Shown here: positions 22,437-31,332 of the stretch, in pieces
Layout of the letters: every line of letters begins with the position of its first letter
Numbering within the stretch: position 1 is the first letter of the stretch
Origin: Azolla caroliniana
Lineage: Eukaryota > Polypodiophyta
DNA: 64,000 nt
Assembly: GCA_043228905.1 (NCBI GenBank)
Contig: JBHGNT010000016.1
Coordinates: forward strand, 11,470,001-11,534,000
Direction of reading: 5' to 3'
Notes under the pieces: model-generated
The model's input: only the letters and a program-made list of their open reading frames with translations
Databases searched by the model: none
What the model was told of the DNA's origin: nothing
Position numbers and translations under genes: made by a program

Positions 22437-23547
22437 ACATCCTCTAATTGACTCAAGACATCGAATATGTTATCATGGTATGGACTATTAGGCTTATTTA
22501 TGTTATTAGAAGTAACAATGGAACTCGAAGTAGGGATGTCATGTGCACTTACTTGGTATACTTGACGTCTAGGTTTATGTGGACAATTCACGACTATATG
22601 TCTTGGACCGCCACAATATAGGCATAGGCGGTGCGCTCGACGTCGTTGCTTCTCAACATCTTATAAAGGCGCTTGATGTTGTGTTGTCTTTATTTCCATC
22701 GGAGTTGGGTCATCCCTTTCAATGGGTCTGGAAACTTGTGGAGGCGTTGCGACTACAGAAGCATACGTCTATTCTGGTTGGCGACATAACATTTGTTGGC
22801 GCTCAGAACGTCGCTCAAATAGGCGATTATCACATCGCACGGCTCGACTAATGGCCTCTATTAGAGACTTCGGATCTTCATGAAAAGTAAGAAGAAGATC
22901 TTTGACATCATTACGCAAACCTTGACGGAATTGATCCATTAAGGTCACCTCATCCCAAGGGATATCGCATACCAAAAGACGGTAATCAGTTGCGTAAGCC
23001 AACACGGGACGATCTCCTTGTTGGAGCCTTCGAATCTTGTTTATCGCCGTCATAGTGTTGTGGTGTCTCCGAAACTAGCTTGAAACTCCTTAACAAATGC
23101 TTCAAAATCCTCCATCAATGGTGATTTCTTCTCGAAAAGTGGTGCAAACCATGCTAATGTTGTACCACATAACAAGGTTCCCACTAATCCCACACGAGCA
23201 GCATCAGTTGGGTACCAATTGGGATGTAACTGAATAACCAAACGGACTTGATTCAAGAAGCCTCGAAATAAAGACCACGTACCATCAAGCTTGGCAGGGA
23301 GGCTAATCTTTGGTTCTCGAGGGGAGTTTTGAGCCCCCGACGCTTGTGCTCATAATGACAATATAGTAGCTTCGAGTCAATGAACCCATTGTGATAACTC
23401 TTCATATTGTTGAGCTTTTTCAGTACTCACTTGTCATAGGTCACCCAATAGCCTTTGATTTTCATGCTCTAATGCCACAAATTTATTCGTGAGCATGTCG
23501 AGCTCAAAAAGAACACGCATGTATTCTTGTTTGCTCACGGACTCCAT
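22420..23547 (-). pseudogene. CHR2 gag (broken)
   Basis: Start 23547 (MESVSKQEYMRV). The N-terminal coiled-coil-like part has stops and the rest is in two frames: MNQVRLVIQLHPNWYPTDAARVGLVG, FEKKSPLMEDFEAFVKEFQASFGD, then INKIRRLQQGDRPVLAYATDYRL through ERRSERQQMLCRQ. Remains of the zinc knuckle lie near 22600 (LCLYCGGP). The C-terminus FDVLSQLEDVLNE is close to that of CHR1. Confidence 0.8.
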
Positions 23548-23607
23548 AACTTACGAGGAGAGAGGAGAAGAAAGAAGATAACTTATTGGAAGAGGGAGAA
23601 ATAAAAC

Positions 23608-23617
23608 ATTGGTTCAA
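23608..23617 (-). promoter_or_regulatory. Candidate self-priming primer-binding region of CHR2
   Basis: In element sense TTGAACCAAT, complementary over 10 contiguous bases to 23755-23764, which starts about 35 nt downstream of TATAAATA (23792-23799). Compared with CHR1 one base pair differs on both sides (C-G in CHR1, T-A here). Confidence 0.6.
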
Positions 23618-23619
23618 AC

Positions 23620-24070
23620 TATCAAGCCAAAGAGAGAGAGAGAGAGGAAAAGAGATACAGTGTTAAGATAGAAAGAGAGAATTGTTAAGAAAGTATTGTA
23701 TTGCAATATAAGATGGAGTACAAAGAGTAGACAGTATGGAGCTATAGGATGACGTTGAACCAATTTGGTTTTTGGAGGATTGATAGATCCCTATTTATAA
23801 GTCCCTATAGAGTAATATAGATTACTCTAGAATATTCTAGGACATTCTAGAATATAGAGTAATCTAGTAGTCTAGAAGGTTCTAGCATATAGAACACTCT
23901 AGGACATTCTAGAATATAAAGTAATATAGAATATTCTTATGATATTAGATTATATATTCTAAAAACCATACACATAAACATGTTACTACAATGGTTAAGG
24001 ATTTGACATGTGTATAACAAGGTTGTGGGTTCAAATCCTTTCGAGGCATGATGTGAGTGTCATCATGACA
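23620..24070 (-). repeat. CHR2 5' LTR
   Basis: About 451 bp. In element sense starts TGTCATGATGAC and ends TGATA, like CHR1. Carries a tRNA-like module (box A near 23989, box B GGTTCAAATC at 24028-24037), TATA box 23792-23799 and the primer-complementary block 23755-23764. Repeated CTAGAATATTCTAG words fill 23820-23940. Confidence 0.75.
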
Positions 24071-24146
24071 AAGTCTATGAAACAAATCCCTTGTAAAAAC
24101 CATCTAGACGAGTCATCTAGAACAATCAAAGAATATGTGTGTGTCC

Positions 24147-24440
24147 TTCACTTCTCTCATGAGACGCATAGAAAACTTTCAAGGTTGAATTTGATGGAAA
24201 TGATTATGTGATAGGGGCAATCTTGTATTAAGATGCCAAACTCATAGTATTTCACTTCTCTTATGAGTCGCACAAAAAACTTTGAAGGTTGAATTTGATG
24301 GAAGTGATTATGTGATAGTGGCAATCTTGTATTAAGATGCCAAACTTATAGTATTTGAGAGTAAGAAACTTACTCCTACTCATTTCAAGAAAAAGAATTG
24401 TTTGCAATTCCACATGCATTTAAGCCATAGAAATTGTAAA
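24147..24440 (+). pseudogene. Degenerate gypsy RNase H scrap with 104-bp tandem duplication
   Basis: Two imperfect copies of a 104-bp unit (24147-24250, 24251-24354) starting TTCACTTCTC. The second copy and what follows read VEFDGSDYVIVAILY, then DAKLIVFESKKLTPTHF, recalling the gypsy RNase H pattern VECDASDYAIGAVL..DGKPIAFESKKL. Stops interrupt. The copies differ at several bases, so the duplication is not recent. It does not match CHR1 or CHR2. Confidence 0.5.
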
Positions 24441-24813
24441 GAACACTAAACCTCTTGGAGTTGGGGGAAGCGGAAGCCATGAGCATGTGTCAGCAAGAGA
24501 ATGAACCAGAGTAAACAACTATAAATGAGAAGTACATAACACAAGGGATTACAACTTATGGATTGACGAGAAAACAATATTGATAAACTAAAATCAACGA
24601 CAGAATATGATGGGCCAGGTAGCTTTATATACAAGTCCTCAAGCGACTAGCAAATAAAATGTGGTTGGTGGAGTCTAGTATAGACATATGCTCGAGTACA
24701 ATTTTTTCATATGAATATTTAATATTCCTTGATGACATTTACTCTTGATAACAAACTAGATGTCGCAATCTTAGTTCAAATACCTAGACAGTTCACACGG
24801 GATTACAATAAAG
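24441..24813. other. Unassigned intergenic sequence
   Basis: AT-rich with no gene, repeat or element boundary that I recognise, apart from ending in the target duplication TAAAG (24809-24813). Confidence 0.5.
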
Positions 24814-25357
24814 TGTTTGGATTGGAACAACCGATTGCTCGTACATATGTTCGGGTGCAAAGAATAGACAATGACAGTGCACAAACAGAAAACAGAAAGT
24901 ACCGAAATGCGGAGAGCAGAGACACTAGTATTTTACGTGGAAAACCTGAAAAGGGAAAAACCACGAGGGTCCACAAACCCTAAGAAAACAAATCACTATA
25001 TGTACGGACAAGAGTACAAGTAGACTCGGAGGCAACAACCTCGAGCTCGTCTTTGTCTAACAGACGGCGACAGAGTTACTACTCTCACTCTCTCTCACAC
25101 ACACTATAACTTGTTACAACTACAATGATTATCACACATTTTCTAACTATGAAGTTTGCCCTAATTGTATTTATACTTATACAACTTTTTGGCTATTTAC
25201 AGATATAGCCCACATGGGACACATTTAGACTATTTACAAATATAGTCTCCCAAATCTGTTATATAATTCATTTTCAATTTTGGGCTCGGCTGAATTACCC
25301 ATGTGTCTTTGATTCTGATCGTTCTCTTCCCATTTGGAGGGACCTATTTTCCCAACA
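24814..25357 (-). repeat. Solo LTR related to the COP1 family
   Basis: 544 bp from TGTTTGG to TTCCCAACA flanked by an exact 5-bp duplication TAAAG (24809-24813 and 25358-25362). Internal landmarks in the same order as COP1b LTRs: GAAAAACCACGAGG, CTCGAGCTCGTC, CTCTCTCTCACAC, TTTGCCCTAATTGTATTTATAC, GGCTATTTACAGATATAGCC and TTTGGAGGGACC. It is clearly diverged. No internal sequence remains, as expected after LTR-LTR recombination. Confidence 0.8.
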
Positions 25358-25362
25358 TAAAG

Positions 25363-25787
25363 TGTGGTCACACACTTTTTCACACTATGTGCTTTCTACA
25401 TAAGCACATGTTCTTAACCTTGGTTTTCTTGGTGTAGTTGATGACTCATTTGAAATTGTTGGAATAGTTGGGTTGTGGTCTTCACATTGTTTTTATGTGC
25501 TCAACCTCAATCAGACAAGATCGATCTTGCCAATTCAAAAAATGTTGATCGAGGGGTTTTTCATTGGGCTTCTCCTACTGGGATTTTGTTTTGGGTGCCA
25601 AGCATATGCTACTCTTACCCCATCTTCCTTGTCCTCTATCTCATCACAGGTGTCGATTCATGGTCCAGTTGATCTCTAACTTCAAAACGTCTTCCTCCAA
25701 CTTATGAATTGAGTCGAATCAAGTACAATGATTGGTTTAATTTGTCGAAGCTAGTTTTTCTCTTCCTCTTTTGCTTATCTTGAGTGC
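25363..25787. other. Unassigned sequence beside COP2a
   Basis: 425 bp of AT-rich sequence with no recognisable gene. COP2a is inserted next to it, and the other flank (29263 on) shows a decayed copia RNase H end, so this may be the decayed remainder of the same old element. That link is inferred. Confidence 0.3.
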
Positions 25788-25792
25788 CAATA

Positions 25793-26217
25793 TGTTGAGA
25801 TATCAAGCTCAACTTAGTTTAGTTAGTTAGTCAACATACGTAACTTAGTAGTTACCTAGATAGAATCTAGTTAGTGTGTTGACCTTAAAGCCTTAAATAG
25901 GATTTTGTACTTGACTGAGATACATTATAGATCCTCCACTCCCATGCTCATTTAATATAGGACTTACACCTTTGTACCTATATTCTACTCACACATGTGC
26001 ACCTTTGCACATGAGATGTATATATACCTCATTGTGGGTATTTTTGTATTTGATGATGCTTTTTAATATAGGTAATCATCCCCCATTTATATTATTGTTC
26101 ATAAGTGTTAACTTTCTCTCTCTCTTCCTCTCACACACATATCACTTAATCGTCCACTTAACTTAATCACATAATTAGGTACTAATTAACCCGTACTTAA
26201 TTACCTAATTCTTAACA
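25793..26217 (+). repeat. COP2a 5' LTR
   Basis: Starts TGTTGAGATATCAAGCTCAA, ends TTCTTAACA, followed at once by the primer site. Contains a TATATATAC stretch near 26020 and a CT-rich tract near 26115. Confidence 0.95.
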
Positions 26218-26232
26218 TGGTATCAGAGTGCG
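26218..26232 (+). promoter_or_regulatory. Primer-binding site (COP2a)
   Basis: TGGTATCAGAGTGCG abuts the LTR. Initiator tRNA-Met type with 3' divergence. Confidence 0.85.
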
Positions 26233-26385
26233 TGGTTTAGAAAATCCACTAAGCCCACCCGACTCCGTGATTGTGTGTTCGAGAAGTCGACGACAAAATC
26301 CGGCTATCGGCTACCGTAGTGCCACTACGTAGCACATGTACGTGACCACAGGAAGAAAAGACAAAAGGGACGACATTACAACAAC

Positions 26386-28615
26386 ATGAACACACAAATG
26401 GGTAGCTTGCTCTCTAGTGAAAAGCTAGACCGGAGCAATTATTCATCTTGGGACAAGATGAACCAATCCCTAGTTGGCCAAGGGTATTGGAGCTACATCA
26501 AAGGCGCACAAGAAAATCGACTCAACCCAAAGAATGCTGACTACTCAACATGGGAGCAAGCGGTGAGTCGAGTCATGTATTGCTTGCCAACATGTGTCCA
26601 CGACCACATGCTTAGTCATATTCGAGACGCCAAGACGCCTAAAGAGGCGTGAGAGAAGGAGGAGCTTCCATGCCGAACAAGGTCAACAAATGTGACCCAT
26701 TACTTGCAATTATTGTGGCAAAATCGGCCACCACAAGGAGTGCCAAAAAAGAAGAAGTGAGTCGGCTTCGATAAACCGACAACTCACAAACTACGCCACT
26801 AACTCCGAATACGACGACTATGGTGGACTATTCGTAATGAGACATAGAGCGAACTCTATGTCAGTCTCCGACTCCACAAGCACCTCCAACTTGGAAGACG
26901 TGTGGTTAGTCGACTCCGGCGCCTCACATCATATGACGTCACACCAAGAGTGGTTTCGTGACTTACGAACGCCAGATCGACCAGGCTTCATAGAGACGGG
27001 AGACGACACCACACATCCCATTCAGCACATCGGCAATGTCCCATTTGGGAAAGAAGGTGAGCAAACTTGCATCAAGAATGTGTTGCACGTGCCCACAATA
27101 ACAAAGAATTTGGTCTCGGTCAGCCAAATCGTGGAACAAGGCATGCAAGTTCTTTTGAACAACGAAGGATGCTTCATTGAGAAAGATGGTTGACTCATAG
27201 TTAAGGGACGGAGAGACGGTCGAATGAGGTGAAATCGGACATGTATGCCAAAGGTCACAAAACCGAGACGAGCATCGAGTTGTGGCACAAGAGAATCGGC
27301 CACATCAACCTCCAACTGCTCCGAGCTATGCAATTAAAGGGAGTCTTCATCGGACTTTTGGCCTTCGAGTCAAAACTAGTCAACCAAGTGTGAGAAGCGT
27401 GTCAACTTGGCAAACAACATCGACTCTCATTCCCGAAGGAGAGCTACATAAGCAAGGGCCTCCTCGATGTCATACATTCAGATGTATGGGGACCGGCTCA
27501 AACGCCGACGATCAACGGATGTAGTACTACGTCACCTTCATCGACGACTACTCACACTACACGTGAATCTTCCCAATGAAGAAGAAGATCAAAGGGCTCT
27601 CCCACTTCCAAAAGCTCAAGGGCCAAGTCAAAAGAGAAATCGGTCAACACATTCTATGCCTACGATCAGATGGAGGCAAGGAGTACTTCTCCAATGAATT
27701 CATCTCCTATCTTCAAGGTGAAGGCATCCGGAGAGAATTCTCATGCCGACACACACCCCAACAAAATGGAGTCGACAAAATGGAATCGCCGAAAGGAAGA
27801 ATCAACAAATACTCGAGGTAGCACGCACCATTATGCATGAGAAGCACATGCCGAACTTCTATTGGGCCGAAGCGGCATCCATGGCCGTCTATCTCATGAA
27901 TCGATGCACCACCAATGGAGTGCATGAGCTAACTCCATACGAGCTCCTTGTTGGAAGGACATCGATCCTGTCGCACTTCAAAGTATTCGGAAGCATTGCG
28001 AATGTACGCATACTGAATGAAAACCAACAGAAGCTTGACTCGAAGTCAGAGAAATGCATCCTCGTAGAATACTCATCTAAGAAGAAGGCATACAAGTGCT
28101 ATAACCCTTCGATCCGAGTGGTTCGGGTGAGTCGAGACGTAGTCTTCGACGAATCGGCATCATGGTATAAGCCCGATTCGGCTCCATCTTATGCGATCGA
28201 GGAAGAATTGAACATCAACTCGGAGGACAATATTCGGCCAAGCCCTTCACCAAAGGACCGTCCAAGCTCTATAGAGCTAAGTGGCCCACACGAGCCTTCA
28301 CGCGACCAAAGCACGTCGCCGCCAAGTCCGAACTTGGACAAAGGCAAAGGTAAGATGCCTGAATACGAAGTCGATCACCTCGGCGACAATGATTTGGATG
28401 TGTCGGCTCCCTCACTAGACAGTGAGTTTGGGGTACCCATTATCCGTACACCCGAAGTAAAAAAGGCGCTCACATCGGCGAGCGAAAAACCTTCGACGCT
28501 CATCTAGAGAAAAGAACCCTATCACTCGGCTCGGCTACAACAAGTACATGGCCCATCATTATGCCTTCGCAATGAAGGTAGTAGCCGAACAAGAGCCCGA
28601 GAGCTCTACATAACT
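26386..28615 (+). pseudogene. COP2a gag-protease-integrase, broken
   Basis: Start 26386 (MNTQMGSLLSSEKLDRSNYSS). Gag runs to KTPKEA (26650) and jumps to the zinc knuckle (CNYCGKIGHHKEC near 26717), so about 0.5 kb of gag present in COP2b is missing. Protease VWLVDSGASHHM from 26837; GAG-pre-integrase ELWHKRIGHINLQ near 27270 out of frame; integrase core near 27470-27830 in several frames; FYWAEAASMAVYLMNRC onward open from 27743 to 28507 (CILVEYSSKKKAYKCYNP). After AEQEPESST (28600) only about 12 residues of the RT start (ARGPRWVQAL) remain before the element end. It cannot encode its own reverse transcription. Confidence 0.9.
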
Positions 28616-28821
28616 GGCTCGTGGTCCACGATGGGTACAAGCACTTGGCCTTCGACCATTTAGCGCTACAAGCCTTCGTCACGGGCTTGAGGGGGAGGAA
28701 CCGAGACTGCCGCCACGAAAATACAGACGCTGAAAGCCGCACAGAAGCCACCATCGAAAGTCGGACGACGCCGAAAGCAAAACCGGATGTCGGACGCCTC
28801 ACACTTGAGCTTGAGGGGGCA

Positions 28822-29257
28822 TGTTGAATATCAAGCTCAACTTAGTTTAGTTAGTTAGTCAATACACGTAACTTAGTAGTTACCTAGATAGAATCTAGTT
28901 AGTGTGTTGACCTTAAAGCCTTAAATAGGATTTTGTACTTGAGTGGGATACATTGTAGGTTCTCCACTCCCATGCTCATTTAATATAGGACTTACACACC
29001 TTTGTACCTATATTCTACTCACACATGTGCACCTTTGCACATGAGATGTATATATACCTCATTGTGGGTATTTTTGTATTTGATGATGCTTTTTAATATA
29101 GTTAATCATCCCCCATTTATATTATTGTTCATAAGTGTTAACTTCCTCTCTCTCTTCCTCTCACACACATACACACACATATCACTTAATCTTCCGCTTA
29201 ACTTAATCACATAATTAGGTACTAATTAACCCATACTTAATTACCTAATTCTTAATA
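28822..29257 (+). repeat. COP2a 3' LTR
   Basis: Starts TGTTGAATATCAAGC after polypurine tract, ends CTTAATA at 29257 before CAATA. Close to the 5' LTR with scattered changes and a short CACACA expansion near 29165. Confidence 0.95.
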
Positions 29258-29319
29258 CAATACTTTGTGTGCTTTGTCTTGACCTTGGTGCTTCTCCTTA
29301 TACTTGTACTCCCCCTGAA

Positions 29320-29450
29320 GTTCACCATATGGAGTAACTTAAGGCCTAGATCCACCGATAATTGCAACGGTTTGTCGCGACGTAGTGCCTTTGTGAAAAT
29401 AAAGGCCACCTACTCATTGGTGTTGATGTATTTGAGAAGCAACAATTTCA
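29320..29450 (-). pseudogene. Copia RNase H C-terminal scrap
   Basis: On the minus strand reads KYINTNE, then IFTKALRRDKPLQLSVDLGLK, the usual end of copia RNase H (IFTKAL...LGL), followed by a purine-rich tract CAGGGGGAGT that would be its polypurine tract. It is the flank into which COP2a inserted. No other domain is preserved. Confidence 0.6.
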
Positions 29451-30770
29451 TCCATTCTTTTCATATTCTCTTCTACTTCAACTTCATGGGAATTCAACCC
29501 AACAACTTTTTTGAGTGTCGTTAATGTTTCTACTAGGACATTCCACTCAATGCAAGTTCTAATCTCATCACGGACATTCTTTAAGTCTTATGGTCTAACC
29601 TTTTCGTTACTTATAGTATTAATCACCTTATCCCAGAAGTAGTACCAATATGAGGATCACCTATCTTCAACCTAGACATTGTCGAGTAGTAAGTTGTTTT
29701 TATCCTCTTGCCTTTGGTGTCCTTTATTAACTTCTTCATTCTGCCTTTTTTTGACGTTAAACCAGAGAGGTGATCAAGTTTCTAATAGACAAATATTTCC
29801 ATCTTGATAAAAAATTAAATCTCCATCAAGAGCTTCTTGATGACTCTTGCAATCCCTCTTTTGATATTCGATGTTATCGAACCATAAGCATTGGCAGGTA
29901 AAGTTTTTGTTGACTCAATCTTTCAACTTTCTCCAGCTTGACGAACCTCAACCTCAGAGAGATGAGTACATACAAGAGATGGAGATAGTTTAGAATTCAA
30001 GAAGCAAACAATATATTATAACATACTCTATTAATTTGGGAATACAAGATTTTATTTACCAAAGTTACATCTTCGTCAAACTCCGACTCAAACCCTTGAC
30101 TTCTATCTTGAGAGATGAGAAACTTGTTCGGTAAGCAAGCTGCCTTAATCTTTTGATTTTTATTCGTGATGCCTAAATGCTTCGATTCCTCTCCTTCAAT
30201 AAGTGTTTGAATAAGAGTGCATGTGATAAGTGAATGCATGTGATGTGTGATTGCCACTTGGCACACATATGTTACATGTGATGATGCATGATAGCCATGT
30301 TACTCATTTGAGTCAACATGTATGAAATACTACACAAAATACAATTATAATGAAGAGAATATAGACACATTGAATAACTGACCGTAATAGTTCACACTCA
30401 GTGTTTGATATGTAAGGTTATGGGTTCACGACACTGCAATTTACTTCCATTCAATAGGCATGGCTTCTTGGTGACTCCTTGATTCCAACCCAACATCAAC
30501 CACTCTTCTAGAAGTCGGGCGCACTTTTTGCCTTGCTCTTCATCTGTTGCACCCCTCTCCACCCTGACATAACGAATTTCAAACGCTAATGTGGTAATTG
30601 GCGACATAACAATATCTTGAGAGTTCAAACCTAACGCGCATGGCCTTCGAAGTTAGTGGATGATGTTTTGGTCATCATGCTCATGTGTGCAATAAGCAAG
30701 AAAACTTCGAGAAGCTCGAGTTTTGTGACCGCAGTGTAGTGGCCTAAAGAAAGCAAGCTCCCATGTCCAA
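29451..30770. other. Unassigned intergenic sequence
   Basis: AT-rich with only short chance frames and no domain I recognise. The first few hundred bases may be decayed copia sequence. The right end approaches the poly(A)-binding protein promoter. Confidence 0.4.
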
Positions 30771-30780
30771 ATATATATAC

Positions 30781-30784
<4 letters not shown>

Positions 30785-30812
<28 letters not shown>
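30785..30812. repeat. (AT)n microsatellite upstream of the PAB gene
   Basis: Perfect TA repeat of about 14 units, 45 bp upstream of the TATA box. Confidence 0.9.
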
Positions 30813-30856
30813 GAATTCAATAAGAAGGATGGAGGAGGAAGAGGCAGAGATTTATT

Positions 30857-30864
30857 TATAAAAG
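30857..30864 (+). promoter_or_regulatory. Candidate TATA box of the PAB gene
   Basis: TATAAAAG, followed by a (GAA)n run at about 30862-30895 where transcription would begin. About 470 bp upstream of the start codon, leaving room for a long leader. Confidence 0.5.
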
Positions 30865-31038
30865 AAGAAGAAGAAGAAGAAGAAGAAGAAGAAGATCGAA
30901 ATCGAAGAAGGACCTTTCTTCTTCGTCGGAGACTCTGTTGCAGCAAAAGCAAGCAAGCAAGCAAGCAGGCATTGCTCTGCACTGCTCTGCACTCTACTTC
31001 TCCAATTTCTTTCATTTCTTCACGCCCCTCCCCCCTCT

Positions 31039-31098
31039 AAAAACAAAAACAAAAAGAAAAACGAAAAAAGAAAAAAGAAGAAAAGAAAAGAAAAGAAA
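31039..31098 (+). promoter_or_regulatory. A-rich tract in the PAB leader
   Basis: About 60 bases almost wholly A with single C or G interruptions (AAAAACAAAAAC type words). Yeast and animal PABP mRNAs have oligo(A) leaders to which PABP binds to repress its own translation. A similar role here is inferred. Confidence 0.5.
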
Positions 31099-31167
31099 TC
31101 GGAAACCTAGAAATATAAGGCAGCAGCATAACCCAGAGAAAGTATATGTCTTCTTCTACCCTAGCAG

Positions 31168-31176
31168 AAACCCTAA
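31168..31176 (+). promoter_or_regulatory. Telo-box in the PAB leader
   Basis: AAACCCTAA, the plant telo-box seen near the start of many translation-apparatus genes. It lies 4 bp before a good splice donor (CAG|GTAAGG at 31180/31181), suggesting a leader intron ending before the ATG at 31333. Confidence 0.5.
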
Positions 31177-31332
31177 TCAGGTAAGGCTAGCCTCCATCGT
31201 CTCGCGTGGTTGTGGGAAGGGAGGAGGATAGGCTGTGGCTGTGGCTGTGCAGAGAGGCATTGAGGAAATTCGTGATTTTCTGACACACAGTAGTTTGGGT
31301 GTGTTCAGTTCAGTGGGTGTAAAAGAAGGGGG

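Larger units (their letters stand above)
20434..24070 (-). mobile_element. CHR2: older chromovirus, 5' part
   Basis: Reading leftward: LTR 24070-23620, gag 23547-22420, protease-RT-RNase H to 20434, where CHR1 was inserted. The 3' part lies outside the window. It is related to CHR1 throughout, with same domain order, same overlap signal and same LTR anatomy, but is more diverged and AT-richer, with several stops and a short local rearrangement near 21120-21180 (LTR-independent duplication of AGACCATATTCT words). Confidence 0.85.
25793..29257 (+). mobile_element. COP2a: copia element lacking RT and RNase H
   Basis: LTRs 25793-26217 and 28822-29257 (TGTTGA to CTTAACA, the last altered to CTTAATA). 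Exact target duplication CAATA at 25788-25792 and 29258-29262. Primer site TGGTATCAGAGTGCG begins at 26218; polypurine tract CTTGAGGGGGCA ends at 28821. The internal region is only 2.6 kb: gag start, zinc knuckle, protease, integrase and linker, then a jump to the 3' end. The same jump is seen in COP2b. Confidence 0.95.

Noticed and set aside
30862-30895. (GAA)n run as coding sequence (poly-Glu)
   Set aside because: It lies in the presumed PAB promoter or leader, with no conserved frame and no link to the exons.
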